This document shows, in pieces, positions 1 through 7,127 of a stretch of 13,532 nucleotides of DNA. The notes beneath the pieces were generated by a model. The model saw only the letters and a list, made by a program, of their open reading frames with translations. It searched no databases and had not been told where the DNA came from. A program made the translations under genes and the position numbers. This DNA comes from Actinobacteria bacterium 13_2_20CM_68_14 (GTDB taxonomy: Bacteria > Actinomycetota > Thermoleophilia > Gaiellales > Gaiellaceae). The stretch spans positions 1-13,532 of the forward strand of contig MNDB01000018.1 in NCBI GenBank assembly GCA_001914705.1, written 5' to 3'. Every line of letters starts with the position of its first letter. The first letter of the stretch is position 1.

Positions 1-1644
1 GGGCGGTCGGGCGTGCTGACGCAATGCGCGATCGAGGAGCACCGCTCGCTTCAGCTCGCGATCCAGGGGATGACGACGTACGCCGAGACGCTATCGGTGT
101 ACGGCACGGAGCCGGTGTTCGTCGACGGCGACGACACCCCCTGGTCGAAAGCGTTCCTCGCCTCTGCCTACGCGTCGCGCGGGATCAAGGTTCGCTTCAC
201 GTCCGGCGGCGGGTCAGAGGCGCTGATGGGACACGCCCAGGGCTGCTCGATGCTCTACCTCGAGGCTCGCTGTCTATCGCTCGTGCGCGCGGCGGGGTCG
301 CAGGGCGTTCAGAACGGCTCGATCTCCTGCGTCGCCCTCGTGATGAGCGTGCCCGGGGGCTCGCGCGAGATCCTTGCCGAGAACGTCCTCGCCGCCTGGC
401 TCGACCTCGAGGTCGCCTCAGGCAACGACGCGATTGCCTCCCACTCGCCGACTCGCCGCGCGGCAAAGCTGATGGGCCAGTTCCTCCCCGGCACCGACTT
501 TGTCACATCGGGCTGGAGCGTGATGCCACGCTACGACAACATGTTCGGCGGCGGCAACTACGACTCCGACGACCTGGACGAGTGGCTGACCATGCAGCGC
601 GACTGGCAGGTCGATGGGGGAATCGAGCCGCTGACTGAAGAGCAGGTCGTAGACGTGCGCGAGCGCGGAGCGCGCGCGATCCAGGCTGTCTTCGCGGCCT
701 TCGGCTTCCCAGCGATCGCGGACGAGGAGGTCGAGGCGGCCACGTACGGGCTCGACAGCCGCGACCTGCCGGACCGGGACCGCGCAGCGGACGTCGCTGC
801 GGCTGATCGCGTCCTGGCGGAGGGCATCAGCGGGCTCGACGTCGCCCGCGAGCTCGATCGGCACGGCTTCAGCGAAGTCGCCGAGGCGATTCTCGGCATG
901 CAGCGTCAGCGCGTATCGGGTGACTACCTCCAAACGTCGGCGATCATCGACGCGACCGGGGCAGTGAGCGCAGCCGCCAACGATCCGAACCTCTACAGCG
1001 GCCCCGGTACCGGCTACCGGCTCGAAGGCGAGCGCTGGGAGCAGCTTCAGCGCCTCCCGCACGAGCTCGACGCGCGCGCTCTCGAAGGGCCGGACGCTGC
1101 CGACCAGGCGGTGGTCGCCGAGACGGAGGTCGCCGGCATCGCCGACCGAGCTGACGACGTCGTAATCGCAGTCGGCCCTGCCTTCGCCGACCACCTGCGG
1201 ACGACGATCGGGGGCCTGGCCCATCGCGACGTGCTCCAGGCGCTACTTGAGGGCATCCGCGAGGCGGGCGGGCGGCCACGGCTCGTTCGCGTTCGGCACT
1301 CATCGGACGTCGCCTTCATCGGGCACCACGGGGCCGGCCTGTCTGGATCGGGCGTGGCGATCGGCGTCCAGTCGAAGGGGACGACCGTGATCCACCGCGC
1401 CGACCTCCAGCCACTCGACAATCTCGAGCTGTTCGGGATGGCGCCGTCGCTCACTCTCGACTCGTATCGCGCGATCGGCCGCAACGCGAGCGGCTACGCC
1501 CTGGGCCGCAGCGTCGGACCGGTCCCGACGGTGATGGACAACTTCGCGCGGGCGAAGCTGATTGTGCGCACAACGCTGTTGCACGCACAGGAGACTGCGG
1601 CGATCGTGCCGGGCGCGCCGGCCGTCGAGCTCGAGCTCGCCTGA
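1..1644 (+). CDS. pduC: Fused large + medium subunit of B12-dependent diol/glycerol dehydratase (5' truncated)
   Basis: Adenosylcobalamin-dependent diol/glycerol dehydratases convert 1,2-diols or glycerol to aldehydes by a radical mechanism, normally as separate large (PduC), medium (PduD) and small (PduE) chains. The reading frame is open from base 1 and the first residues (GRSGVLTQC) match an internal PduC stretch, so the gene begins upstream; the GTG at 13 is not the real start. PduC-type sequence runs to about 1060 and includes YGTEPVFVDGDDTPWSK, FTSGGGSEALMG, FLPGTDF, YDNMF and SGPGTGYRLEGERWEQ. A linker of about 25-30 residues (roughly 1063-1140) follows. PduD-type sequence then begins with VVIAVGPAF and continues through SSDVAFIGHHG, LSGSGVAIGVQSKGTTVIH and DNLELF to a TGA at 1642-1644. 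The PduD part lacks the N-terminal leader used for microcompartment targeting in enteric PduD. No PduE or reactivase gene follows; these would have to lie upstream or elsewhere. It is convergent with the tautomerase gene, 14 bp away. Family assignment is very secure; diol versus glycerol preference is unknown. Confidence 0.95.
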   Translation, partial: GRSGVLTQCAIEEHRSLQLAIQGMTTYAETLSVYGTEPVFVDGDDTPWSKAFLASAYASRGIKVRFTSGGGSEALMGHAQGCSMLYLEARCLSLVRAAGSQGVQNGSISCVALVMSVPGGSREILAENVLAAWLDLEVASGNDAIASHSPTRRAAKLMGQFLPGTDFVTSGWSVMPRYDNMFGGGNYDSDDLDEWLTMQRDWQVDGGIEPLTEEQVVDVRERGARAIQAVFAAFGFPAIADEEVEAATYGLDSRDLPDRDRAADVAAADRVLAEGISGLDVARELDRHGFSEVAEAILGMQRQRVSGDYLQTSAIIDATGAVSAAANDPNLYSGPGTGYRLEGERWEQLQRLPHELDARALEGPDAADQAVVAETEVAGIADRADDVVIAVGPAFADHLRTTIGGLAHRDVLQALLEGIREAGGRPRLVRVRHSSDVAFIGHHGAGLSGSGVAIGVQSKGTTVIHRADLQPLDNLELFGMAPSLTLDSYRAIGRNASGYALGRSVGPVPTVMDNFARAKLIVRTTLLHAQETAAIVPGAPAVELELA

Positions 1645-1658
1645 AGCGTGTCTGGTGG

Positions 1659-1841
1659 CTACGCGGCCGGCTTGCCCGCGATCCCCCAATGCTTGGGGGA
1701 AACGCCCTGGATCACGACCTGGATGTGCTCTTTCGCCGCGCCGCTCGACTCCGCGAGCGCATCCGTGAGCTTCTCGATCATCTTCGGAACAGACTCGTCG
1801 GTCACCCGGTGGTCGTAGAGCTTGACCTCGATCACTGGCAT
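1659..1841 (-). CDS. 4-oxalocrotonate tautomerase-family small protein
   Basis: A 60-codon gene for a small tautomerase; members of this family move protons in keto-enol isomerisation, for example of 2-hydroxymuconate in aromatic meta-cleavage. After loss of Met the chain starts with Pro1 (MPVIEVKLYD), the family's catalytic base, and Arg11 is present. The usual Arg39 region reads QVVIQ, with Gln at the expected Arg, and the hydrophobic Phe50 position is Trp (KHWGIAGK), so substrate specificity may differ from XylH/DmpI. The ATG at 1841 is fixed by the Pro1 requirement and by an AGGAG about 7 nt upstream. It is the last gene of the molybdenum hydroxylase operon, 38 bp after the cupin, and ends 14 bp from the convergent dehydratase gene. 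The tautomerase fold is secure; the physiological substrate is unknown. Confidence 0.9.
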   Translation of the reverse strand: MPVIEVKLYDHRVTDESVPKMIEKLTDALAESSGAAKEHIQVVIQGVSPKHWGIAGKPAA

Positions 1842-1879
1842 TGCGTCACTCCTTTCTCGAAGTCGCGGGCAGTCACGGG

Positions 1880-2278
1880 CTAACGCTCGACGTGATGGCT
1901 GCCCCCGTCCGGACCGACGACGAGATCGCGGTCGCGATCCGGCACGTGGTCGAGCGGCACCGGCGCCAGCGCCTCGAAGAAGGTCACGCCGTTCTTCGAG
2001 AAGAGGCTGTGCCGGACTCCGCGGTTGATCACGATCACGTCGCCCGCCTTCACGTCCCTCGTCTCGCCTTCGACCGTCACGGTCACCTCGCCGTCGACGA
2101 TCGCCATCACCTGCTCGGTGTGCTCGTGGTCGTGGTCCGGTACCTGCTTGCCGGGCTCGTACGTGACCCGGCACAGGAGGATCTGCTCGCCGCCGATCGC
2201 GTGCAGGCGCACGCCGTCCACGAACTGCCACGCCTCGACGCCGTTCCAGCTTCGGAACGGGGAGGGGACGTTATCCAT
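1880..2278 (-). CDS. Cupin-domain protein (single domain, 132 aa)
   Basis: A single conserved beta-barrel of the cupin_2 type. Motif 1 is complete: PGKQVPDHDHEHTE supplies His49, His51 and Glu55, followed by the turn IVDGE. Motif 2 (AGDVIVINRGVRHS) supplies His90, so a full 3-His/1-Glu metal site is present. There is no second domain, signal peptide or DNA-binding domain, so it is either a small metal-dependent enzyme (dioxygenase, isomerase or epimerase type) or a small-molecule binder. Its ATG overlaps the end of the upstream molybdenum-subunit gene by 8 bp (ATGGATAA) and there is no strong Shine-Dalgarno, which points to translational coupling. Position in the operon suggests it acts on the product of the hydroxylase or senses it. 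The reaction cannot be assigned. Confidence 0.9.
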   Translation of the reverse strand: MDNVPSPFRSWNGVEAWQFVDGVRLHAIGGEQILLCRVTYEPGKQVPDHDHEHTEQVMAIVDGEVTVTVEGETRDVKAGDVIVINRGVRHSLFSKNGVTFFEALAPVPLDHVPDRDRDLVVGPDGGSHHVER

Positions 2279-3371
2279 CCGTCTCGAGGAAGCCGTTGCC
2301 GCCGGTCGAGCTCATGGTCCGGACCGAGAGCTCGTCGTCGAAGACGACGCGCTTGCCCTCGCGCCGCGGGTCCCGCTTCGCGTCGATCGCCCGCAGGATC
2401 CGCTCCGGCGTCGCAGGCATCTCCGTCACCCAGACGCCGACCGCGTCATGGATCGCGGAGGCGATCGCCGGCGGCTGGGCGTTGTTCGCCATTTCGCCGA
2501 TTGCCTTCGCACCGAAAGGCCCGTCTGCCGAGGGGCTCTCGATGATGACGTTGTCGAGGTCGGGCAGATCTTCGAGCGACGGTGCCAGATAGGCGCCGAA
2601 CTCGTCGCCACGGTGGTCGGTTTCCGGGTAATAGGGATAGGCCTGCTCGAGCAGCCCCAGGCCGAGGCCCATCATCGCCCCACCCTCGATCTGGCCCTCG
2701 ACCAGCATGGGATTGATCGCACGCCCAACGTCGTAGACCTGAATCAGGCGCTCGACCGTCACCTCACCCGTCTCGTCGTCGACCTCGACGTCCGCGACGC
2801 AGGCCGCGTAGGAGATCGCCGAGTGCGGCTCCGTCTCGACGGAACCGTCGTCGTCGTTCACGTCCGCAAACGGCTTGAGCGCGGCGCCGGTGCCCGTGAT
2901 CAACTCCCCGTAAGTCCAGGTAGCCGCGGCCGCGACCTCAGGAACCGAGATCTTGCGGTCGGGCGCGCCCTTGGCGATCACCTCGCCTTCGATGACGTCG
3001 AGGTCGGACGGGTCGATCTCCAGCTCCCGTGACGCGATCTCGAGGATCCGCTCGCGCGCCTTCTCGGCTGCGAACCGGACAGCGTTGCCCCCGATGAACG
3101 TCCCCCGCGAGGCGAAGCTGCCCGTACAGACCGCGGACGAGTCGGTGTTCGTGTTGTCGTTCGTGATCCACTCGAAGGGGACGCCGAGCGTGTCCGCGAC
3201 GATCTGGGCGTGGACCGTGCGGGACCCCTGGCCATGGTCAACCGTCCCGGAGAAGAGATCGACGCGGCCGTCGGGCTTCAACTTGACCCAGGCCTGGCTC
3301 GGGTCCCCGTTCTGGTTCATCCCGGTTGGGTACTCGATCGTCGCGATTCCTCGGCCCTTGTGCTTGGCCAT
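2271..3371 (-). CDS. Molybdenum hydroxylase, molybdopterin-binding subunit, C-terminal half (MoCoBD_2)
   Basis: This 366-residue protein matches only the second half of the large subunit of xanthine dehydrogenase-family enzymes. It starts where intact proteins read '..RRGKGIA..' (here KHKGRGIATIEY). It contains the cofactor-contacting VDHGQGSRTVHAQ (GQG at 47-49), the SFASRGTFIGGNAV segment (85-98), a VYDVGRAINP segment and the catalytic glutamate loop FGAKAIGEM, where Glu293 fits the proton-abstracting Glu of the family. All expected motifs of this half are intact, so it is not a decayed gene. The ATG shares its A with the TAA of the preceding gene (TAATG) and is preceded by a strong GGAGGAGGG. 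It must assemble with the N-terminal half to bind the molybdenum cofactor. Eubacterium barkeri nicotinate dehydrogenase has the same split. The substrate is unknown. Confidence 0.93.
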   Translation of the reverse strand: MAKHKGRGIATIEYPTGMNQNGDPSQAWVKLKPDGRVDLFSGTVDHGQGSRTVHAQIVADTLGVPFEWITNDNTNTDSSAVCTGSFASRGTFIGGNAVRFAAEKARERILEIASRELEIDPSDLDVIEGEVIAKGAPDRKISVPEVAAAATWTYGELITGTGAALKPFADVNDDDGSVETEPHSAISYAACVADVEVDDETGEVTVERLIQVYDVGRAINPMLVEGQIEGGAMMGLGLGLLEQAYPYYPETDHRGDEFGAYLAPSLEDLPDLDNVIIESPSADGPFGAKAIGEMANNAQPPAIASAIHDAVGVWVTEMPATPERILRAIDAKRDPRREGKRVVFDDELSVRTMSSTGGNGFLETDG

Positions 3372-4756
3372 TACCGCCCTCCTCCGTTGCCGGACGTTTC
3401 CTCGACGCCGAGCTGCGCGACGAGGTGCTCGGGGAGGAGCTCGCCCGAGCGCCGGTCGCTCGTCATCGAGCGGTACTCCGCCGGCAGGTCGTAGCCGATC
3501 CGGTCAGCTGCGGCGAGGACGACCGGCACTGTCGAAGGGTCCTTGAGCGTGATGCGGTTCGCGGTCGTGTCGCCGATCCGGTTCGCGTTTTTCAGCCGGA
3601 TCTGAAGCGGATCGAGGTCGAGCACTTCCGCGATCCGGTTCATCTGGGTCTCGACGGCGAAGGAGACCGAGGTGACGCCAAACCCGCGCATCGCCGTCGT
3701 CGGGACGCGGTTCGTGAAGACGACGTAGCCGTCGAAGTGGACGTTGGGGATCGTGTACGCGCCGGTGTGATGGAACGCGTGCTTGGTCACGCCGTAAGGC
3801 GAGAAGCGCGCGTAGGCGCCAGAGTCGTGAAGCGTCAACATCCGACGGCCGAGGATCCAGCCGTCGTTCGTGAGGGCGTCGGCGATCTCCATGTGCCACG
3901 GGGCGCGCGTGGAGGACGCGAGGAACTCCTCTTCCCGCGTCCATCGCCACTTCACCGGCTGCTTGGACTTGAGGGCGAGCAGGGCGCAGATCGTCTCAGT
4001 CGCTGTGTCGACCTTGCCCCCGAACCCGCCGCCGACCGTTCCACCCACGAACTTCAGCTTGTTGAGCGGCCACTCCAGGTGCGCCGCGACGACGCCCATG
4101 GAGAAGTACATCGCCTGCGTGCACGAGTAGATCGTGAGGCGGCCGTCCGCTTCCGGCACGGCGAGTGCAGTCTGGGGCTCGAGCGGGCAGTGTTCGATCG
4201 CCTGCGGGCGGTACACGCCTTCGACGATCACATCCGCTTCGTCGAACGCACGATCGACGTTCCCTTTGCGCACGCGCCGATGGTTGTGGGGCCCGAAGTG
4301 GGGATAGACGGGTCCCCACTGGTGGATCTGCGGCCAGTCGGGGTCGAGCGCCTTGCGGATGTCGAAGAACGCCGGCCGCTCTTCGTATTCGATCTCGATC
4401 AGCTCGACGGCCTCGCGGGCGGTGTCCTCGTCCCCCGCCGCGACCACGGCGATCGGCTGCCCCTTGTAGCGGACGTCGTTCTCGGCGAGCAGCGGCTCGT
4501 CCGCCGGGATACCGAGCGCTTCGAGGTGGCCGTAAACGTTTTTTGGCACGTCCTCGTGGGTGACGACGGCATGGACGCCCGGCAGCGCCTCCGCCTTGCT
4601 CGCGTCGAGACGCGTGATGGCCGCGTGGTGATGGGGCGAACGCAGCGCCTTCGTCCAGAGAATGCCGCGGATGCGGACATCGTCGACGTACGTCGTGCGC
4701 CCGGTGACGTGGGCGACGCCGTCGTAACGTGGAAGTCTCGCTCCTACGGCCTTCAT
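3371..4756 (-). CDS. Molybdenum hydroxylase, molybdopterin-binding subunit, N-terminal half
   Basis: This 461-residue protein covers the N-terminal 'hammerhead' domain (about residues 1-130, starting AVGARLPRYDGVAHVTG) and the first molybdopterin-binding domain (about 150-430) of xanthine dehydrogenase/CO dehydrogenase-type large subunits. Visible motifs are EHCPLEPQTALAV (189-201), the cofactor loop GGTVGGGFGGK (238-248), TREEEFL (273-279) and TTAMRGFG (353-360), whose Arg aligns with the substrate-contacting Arg of xanthine dehydrogenase. CO dehydrogenase's active-site Cys loop is not apparent, so a CO oxidiser is unlikely. The ATG at 4756 overlaps the Fe-S gene's TGA by 4 bp (ATGA) and has GGGGAG 6 nt upstream. 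The protein stops after a Gly-rich tail (NGGGR) encoded by the Shine-Dalgarno of the next gene. The second cofactor-binding domain is the following separate protein. Confidence 0.94.
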   Translation of the reverse strand: MKAVGARLPRYDGVAHVTGRTTYVDDVRIRGILWTKALRSPHHHAAITRLDASKAEALPGVHAVVTHEDVPKNVYGHLEALGIPADEPLLAENDVRYKGQPIAVVAAGDEDTAREAVELIEIEYEERPAFFDIRKALDPDWPQIHQWGPVYPHFGPHNHRRVRKGNVDRAFDEADVIVEGVYRPQAIEHCPLEPQTALAVPEADGRLTIYSCTQAMYFSMGVVAAHLEWPLNKLKFVGGTVGGGFGGKVDTATETICALLALKSKQPVKWRWTREEEFLASSTRAPWHMEIADALTNDGWILGRRMLTLHDSGAYARFSPYGVTKHAFHHTGAYTIPNVHFDGYVVFTNRVPTTAMRGFGVTSVSFAVETQMNRIAEVLDLDPLQIRLKNANRIGDTTANRITLKDPSTVPVVLAAADRIGYDLPAEYRSMTSDRRSGELLPEHLVAQLGVEETSGNGGGR

Positions 4757-5277
4757 GCTGGACTCCCCGGGATGAGGACCTCTGTCTCTTCGGGCTCGAA
4801 GCTCGCCTCCACGCGCTCGGGATGAACCTCGCCGTGCAGAGCGGCTTCGACGGCGCGCACGATCTTGACGTAGCCCGTGCAGCGGCAGACGTGGCCGGAG
4901 AGGGCCTCGAGCACCTCCTCGCGGGTCGCGCCGGGGCTCCCGTTGAGCAAGGCCGTGCCCGCCAGCAGGAAACCGGAGGTGCAGAAGCCGCACTGCGCGG
5001 CGTAATGCTCGTCGAAAGCCGCCTGCATGGGCGAAAGCTCGTCGGCCGCGCCGAGGCCCTCGACGGTCGTGATCGCCGCTCCCTCGACAGCCGCGAGCGG
5101 CAGGAGACACGACCGGCGCGGCTCGCCGTCGACGAGGACCGTGCAGGTGCCGCAGCCACCTTGCTGGCAGCCGGCCTTTGGGCTCGTGAGGTCGAGCTCC
5201 TCGCGGAGCACGTGCAGGAGTGATGCGAGTTGCGGCGCCTGAACGTCGTGCTCCACGCCGTTGACGGTGAGTTTCAT
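4753..5277 (-). CDS. Molybdenum hydroxylase [2Fe-2S] iron-sulfur subunit
   Basis: This is the small electron-transfer subunit (174 aa, the normal size) carrying two [2Fe-2S] clusters between the molybdenum centre and FAD. The N-terminal ferredoxin-like domain has CQQGGCGTC with Cys37, Cys42 and Cys45, plus Cys57. The C-terminal helical domain has CGFC (Cys96, Cys99) and CRC (Cys131, Cys133). All eight ligands are present. The start at 5277 (MKLTVNGVEHDV) gives the family N-terminus and has AAGGAGGG 9 nt upstream; it overlaps the TGA of the FAD gene by 4 bp (ATGA). A longer open frame extends upstream, but it runs inside the FAD gene and is not needed. The C-terminus carries about 25 acidic, Pro-containing residues beyond the last helix (EASFEPEETEVLIPGSPA). 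Confidence 0.96.
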   Translation of the reverse strand: MKLTVNGVEHDVQAPQLASLLHVLREELDLTSPKAGCQQGGCGTCTVLVDGEPRRSCLLPLAAVEGAAITTVEGLGAADELSPMQAAFDEHYAAQCGFCTSGFLLAGTALLNGSPGATREEVLEALSGHVCRCTGYVKIVRAVEAALHGEVHPERVEASFEPEETEVLIPGSPA

Positions 5278-6095
5278 CCGCGCGTTCCCTCCTTCTGTGA
5301 CAGGTCGTGGAGCGCGCGCCCGACGAGCACTGGAAGCATGCGCTGGCGGTACCACGCGGAGGCGAGCGCGTCGTCTCGTGGCTGAACATCCTTGAGCACG
5401 TTCTCCGCCGCGTCCTCAGGCGAGGCCCCGCCGGCGAGCGCTTGCTCGACGCTGTGCACCCGAACGGCGTGCGACCCAGCACCCGTGACGGCGACTCGGA
5501 CGCCCTCGGAGGTTTCGGCAGCGCAGGCTGCCAGGATCGTGAACCCGTGTGAATGTGGGCGTCCTACCGTGGCGTGGCCGGCGCCCGCAGGCTCCTCGAG
5601 CTCGACCTCGAGCACGAGCCGTCCGCCGGGGCCGTTCGAGAGGAAGTCTTCGACCGGCTCGGTGCGCTGGCCGCCTGCGCCGGCCGTCGTGACCCTGGCA
5701 CCCAGAGCGATCAGCGGCGCCTGCAGGTCTCCGCGAGGGATCTCGCCGCCCGGAGTCGCGCAGAGGTTGCCACCAAGCGTCGCCTGGGCACGGATCTCGC
5801 GGTCCGCGACCGAGCGGGCAGCCGTCGCGAGGGGCTCGGGCGCGGCCTCCAGCTCGGCCACGGGCGTCATCGCTCCGATCGTCAGCGAAGAGCCTTCGCG
5901 CCGGATCCCAGCCACGCCGGCGTTCCACAGCGCGAGCACGCGCGCGGGTCGGAGGCGCCCATAGTTGAGCTCGGGCATCAGGATCGTGCCCCCGGCCAGC
6001 ACCGTGAGCTCGGCTCCGTCTCCGAACGCCTCGATCGCATCCTCGCGGGAGGTCGGAGTGACCAGCTGGGCTGCGTCGAGAGATCTCGATGTCAC
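5274..6095 (-). CDS. Molybdenum hydroxylase FAD-binding subunit (CoxM/PCMH-type)
   Basis: This is the medium, FAD-binding subunit of a xanthine dehydrogenase-family enzyme (273 aa; usual 270-300). It passes electrons from the Fe-S clusters to the acceptor. FAD-binding motifs are present: VLAGGTILMPEL (33-43) and ATLGGNLC (105-112), followed by the CO_deh_flav_C region to the end. The start codon is GTG at 6095, supported by GAGGAG about 8 nt upstream and by the family N-terminus. It is the first gene of the six-gene minus-strand operon, and its TGA overlaps the Fe-S gene's ATG. Its promoter must lie in the 114-bp region shared with the divergent MoxR gene. Confidence 0.95.
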   Translation of the reverse strand: MTSRSLDAAQLVTPTSREDAIEAFGDGAELTVLAGGTILMPELNYGRLRPARVLALWNAGVAGIRREGSSLTIGAMTPVAELEAAPEPLATAARSVADREIRAQATLGGNLCATPGGEIPRGDLQAPLIALGARVTTAGAGGQRTEPVEDFLSNGPGGRLVLEVELEEPAGAGHATVGRPHSHGFTILAACAAETSEGVRVAVTGAGSHAVRVHSVEQALAGGASPEDAAENVLKDVQPRDDALASAWYRQRMLPVLVGRALHDLSQKEGTRG

Positions 6096-6131
6096 GTAAC
6101 CGCTCCTCGGTGAGAGGTGGAACCGCGAGCG

Positions 6132-6161
6132 ATTCTGTCACCGCGTGAGCGCGGGACGCAA
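6132..6161 (-). promoter_or_regulatory. Candidate promoter of the molybdenum hydroxylase operon
   Basis: On the minus strand TTGCGT (6161-6156) and CAGAAT (6137-6132) are separated by 18 bp, which resembles a -35/-10 pair. Transcription would start near 6125, leaving a leader of about 30 nt that contains the GAGGAG ribosome-binding site of the FAD gene. Each hexamer matches the consensus only partly, so this is a proposal. Confidence 0.3.
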
Positions 6162-6196
6162 CACTCATCCATCGCTACGGCCTTCCGGGCCAGGGA

Positions 6197-6202
6197 TATT
6201 GT
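6197..6202 (+). promoter_or_regulatory. Candidate -10 element for a leaderless MoxR-gene transcript
   Basis: TATTGT fits the actinobacterial TANNNT -10 pattern and ends 7 bp before the ATG at 6210, the spacing expected when transcription starts at the start codon. No good Shine-Dalgarno is correctly placed for that ATG. An AGGGA at 6192-6196 would suit a GTG at 6201 instead, with a 4-nt spacer. The rest of 6096-6209 holds a weak GGCC...GGCC dyad (6179-6191) and nothing else I recognise. Confidence 0.35.
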
Positions 6203-6209
6203 GAGCCGG

Positions 6210-7094
6210 ATGCCCTTCGCCACGATCGATGATCTCGAGGCCGCCCTCCGGGGCGCGTCGTACCTGTCCGACCGCGGCCTCTCGACCGCGCTCTTCCTCT
6301 CTCTCGCGCTCGAGAAGCCCTTGCTGCTCGAGGGCGAGGCAGGCGTCGGCAAGACGGAGGCCGCCAAGGCCCTGGCCGCCGGGACGTCGGCGCGGCTGAT
6401 CCGCCTCCAGTGCTACGAAGGCCTCGACAGCGCCCACGCCGTCTACGAGTGGAACTACTCGCGGCAGCTTCTGCACATCCGTGCGGCGCAGGAGGGCACG
6501 GTGTCGGAGCAGGAGCTGTTCGGGCCGGACTTCCTCATCCGCCGCCCGCTGCTCGAGGCGATCGAGAGCACCGAGCCGATCGTCCTGCTGATCGACGAGA
6601 TCGACCGCGCCGACGACGAGTTCGAGGCCTTCCTGCTCGAGGTCCTGTCGGATTTCCAGATCACGATTCCCGAGATCGGCACCGTGACTGCGCGCCGGCG
6701 CCCCGCGGTGATTCTCACCTCGAACCGCACCCGGGAGCTCCACGACGCGCTCAAGCGCCGCTGTCTCTTTCACTGGATCGACCATCCGACCCTCGAACGG
6801 GAGATCGAGATCGTCGCGCTGCGCGTGCCGGGGATCCCGGAGCGGCTGGCCACGCAGGCGGCGGCGTTCGTGCAGGGGCTGAGGCAGCTCGATCTCGCGA
6901 AACCGCCGGGCGTGGCAGAGACGATCGACTGGGCGCGCGCGCTCGACGCGCTCGGGCACAGCGAGCTCGACGCGCGGACGGTCGAGGAGACGCTCGGCTC
7001 CGTCCTGAAGTACCACGAGGACTTCGCCGCCGTCCGCGACGAGGCTCTCGTCTCCCTCGTCGAGGAGGCGCGCTCTGTCGCCGCTGTCAGCTGA
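6210..7094 (+). CDS. MoxR-family AAA+ ATPase (CoxD-like)
   Basis: This 294-residue MoxR AAA+ ATPase has Walker A GEAGVGKT (42-49), Walker B VLLIDEIDRA (125-134, Asp129/Glu130), sensor-1 Asn in ILTSNRTRE (172) and Arg183/Arg184 in the arginine-finger position. MoxR proteins pair with VWA partners to remodel or insert cofactors. In CO dehydrogenase clusters the homologue CoxD, with CoxE, assists formation of the molybdenum active site. A VWA gene and an xdhC gene follow on the same strand and the molybdenum hydroxylase operon is divergent, so this is very probably a dedicated maturase. ATG at 6210 (MPFATIDDLE) gives the family N-terminus. An in-frame GTG at 6201 would add three residues, and the longer frame from 6117 is unlikely. 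Confidence 0.93.
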   Translation: MPFATIDDLEAALRGASYLSDRGLSTALFLSLALEKPLLLEGEAGVGKTEAAKALAAGTSARLIRLQCYEGLDSAHAVYEWNYSRQLLHIRAAQEGTVSEQELFGPDFLIRRPLLEAIESTEPIVLLIDEIDRADDEFEAFLLEVLSDFQITIPEIGTVTARRRPAVILTSNRTRELHDALKRRCLFHWIDHPTLEREIEIVALRVPGIPERLATQAAAFVQGLRQLDLAKPPGVAETIDWARALDALGHSELDARTVEETLGSVLKYHEDFAAVRDEALVSLVEEARSVAAVS

Positions 7095-7127
7095 GGCATC
7101 GCGCGCCTGCCGAGGCACCGCTGTCAG

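Noticed and set aside
13..15. GTG at 13 as the dehydratase start
   Set aside because: The frame is open to base 1 and the residues encoded upstream (GRSG) already match the interior of PduC; the normal N-terminal region of roughly 90 residues must lie outside the window.
1842..2231. Upstream extension of the tautomerase frame to 190 codons
   Set aside because: It overlaps the cupin gene in another frame and is Arg-rich. The tautomerase needs Pro directly after the initiator Met, and a ribosome-binding site precedes the ATG at 1841.
3369..3373. A frameshift or pseudogene explanation for the split molybdenum subunit
   Set aside because: The second half has its own strong Shine-Dalgarno and ATG at the domain boundary, both halves keep all motifs, and a natural four-subunit precedent exists. 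A sequencing error cannot be fully excluded.
3326..4825. A 499-codon open frame on the plus strand
   Set aside because: It is antisense to the N-terminal half of the molybdenum subunit; its composition is typical of a shadow frame.
3371..6095. Identification as an aerobic CO dehydrogenase (coxMSL)
   Set aside because: The accessory genes resemble coxDEF, but the catalytic subunit is split and I do not see the Cys-containing active-site loop typical of CO-oxidising CoxL. A general molybdenum hydroxylase is safer.
6117..6209. N-terminal extension of the MoxR-like ATPase from a GTG at 6117
   Set aside because: The added residues have no family similarity, there is no ribosome-binding site, and the extension would fill the divergent promoter region.
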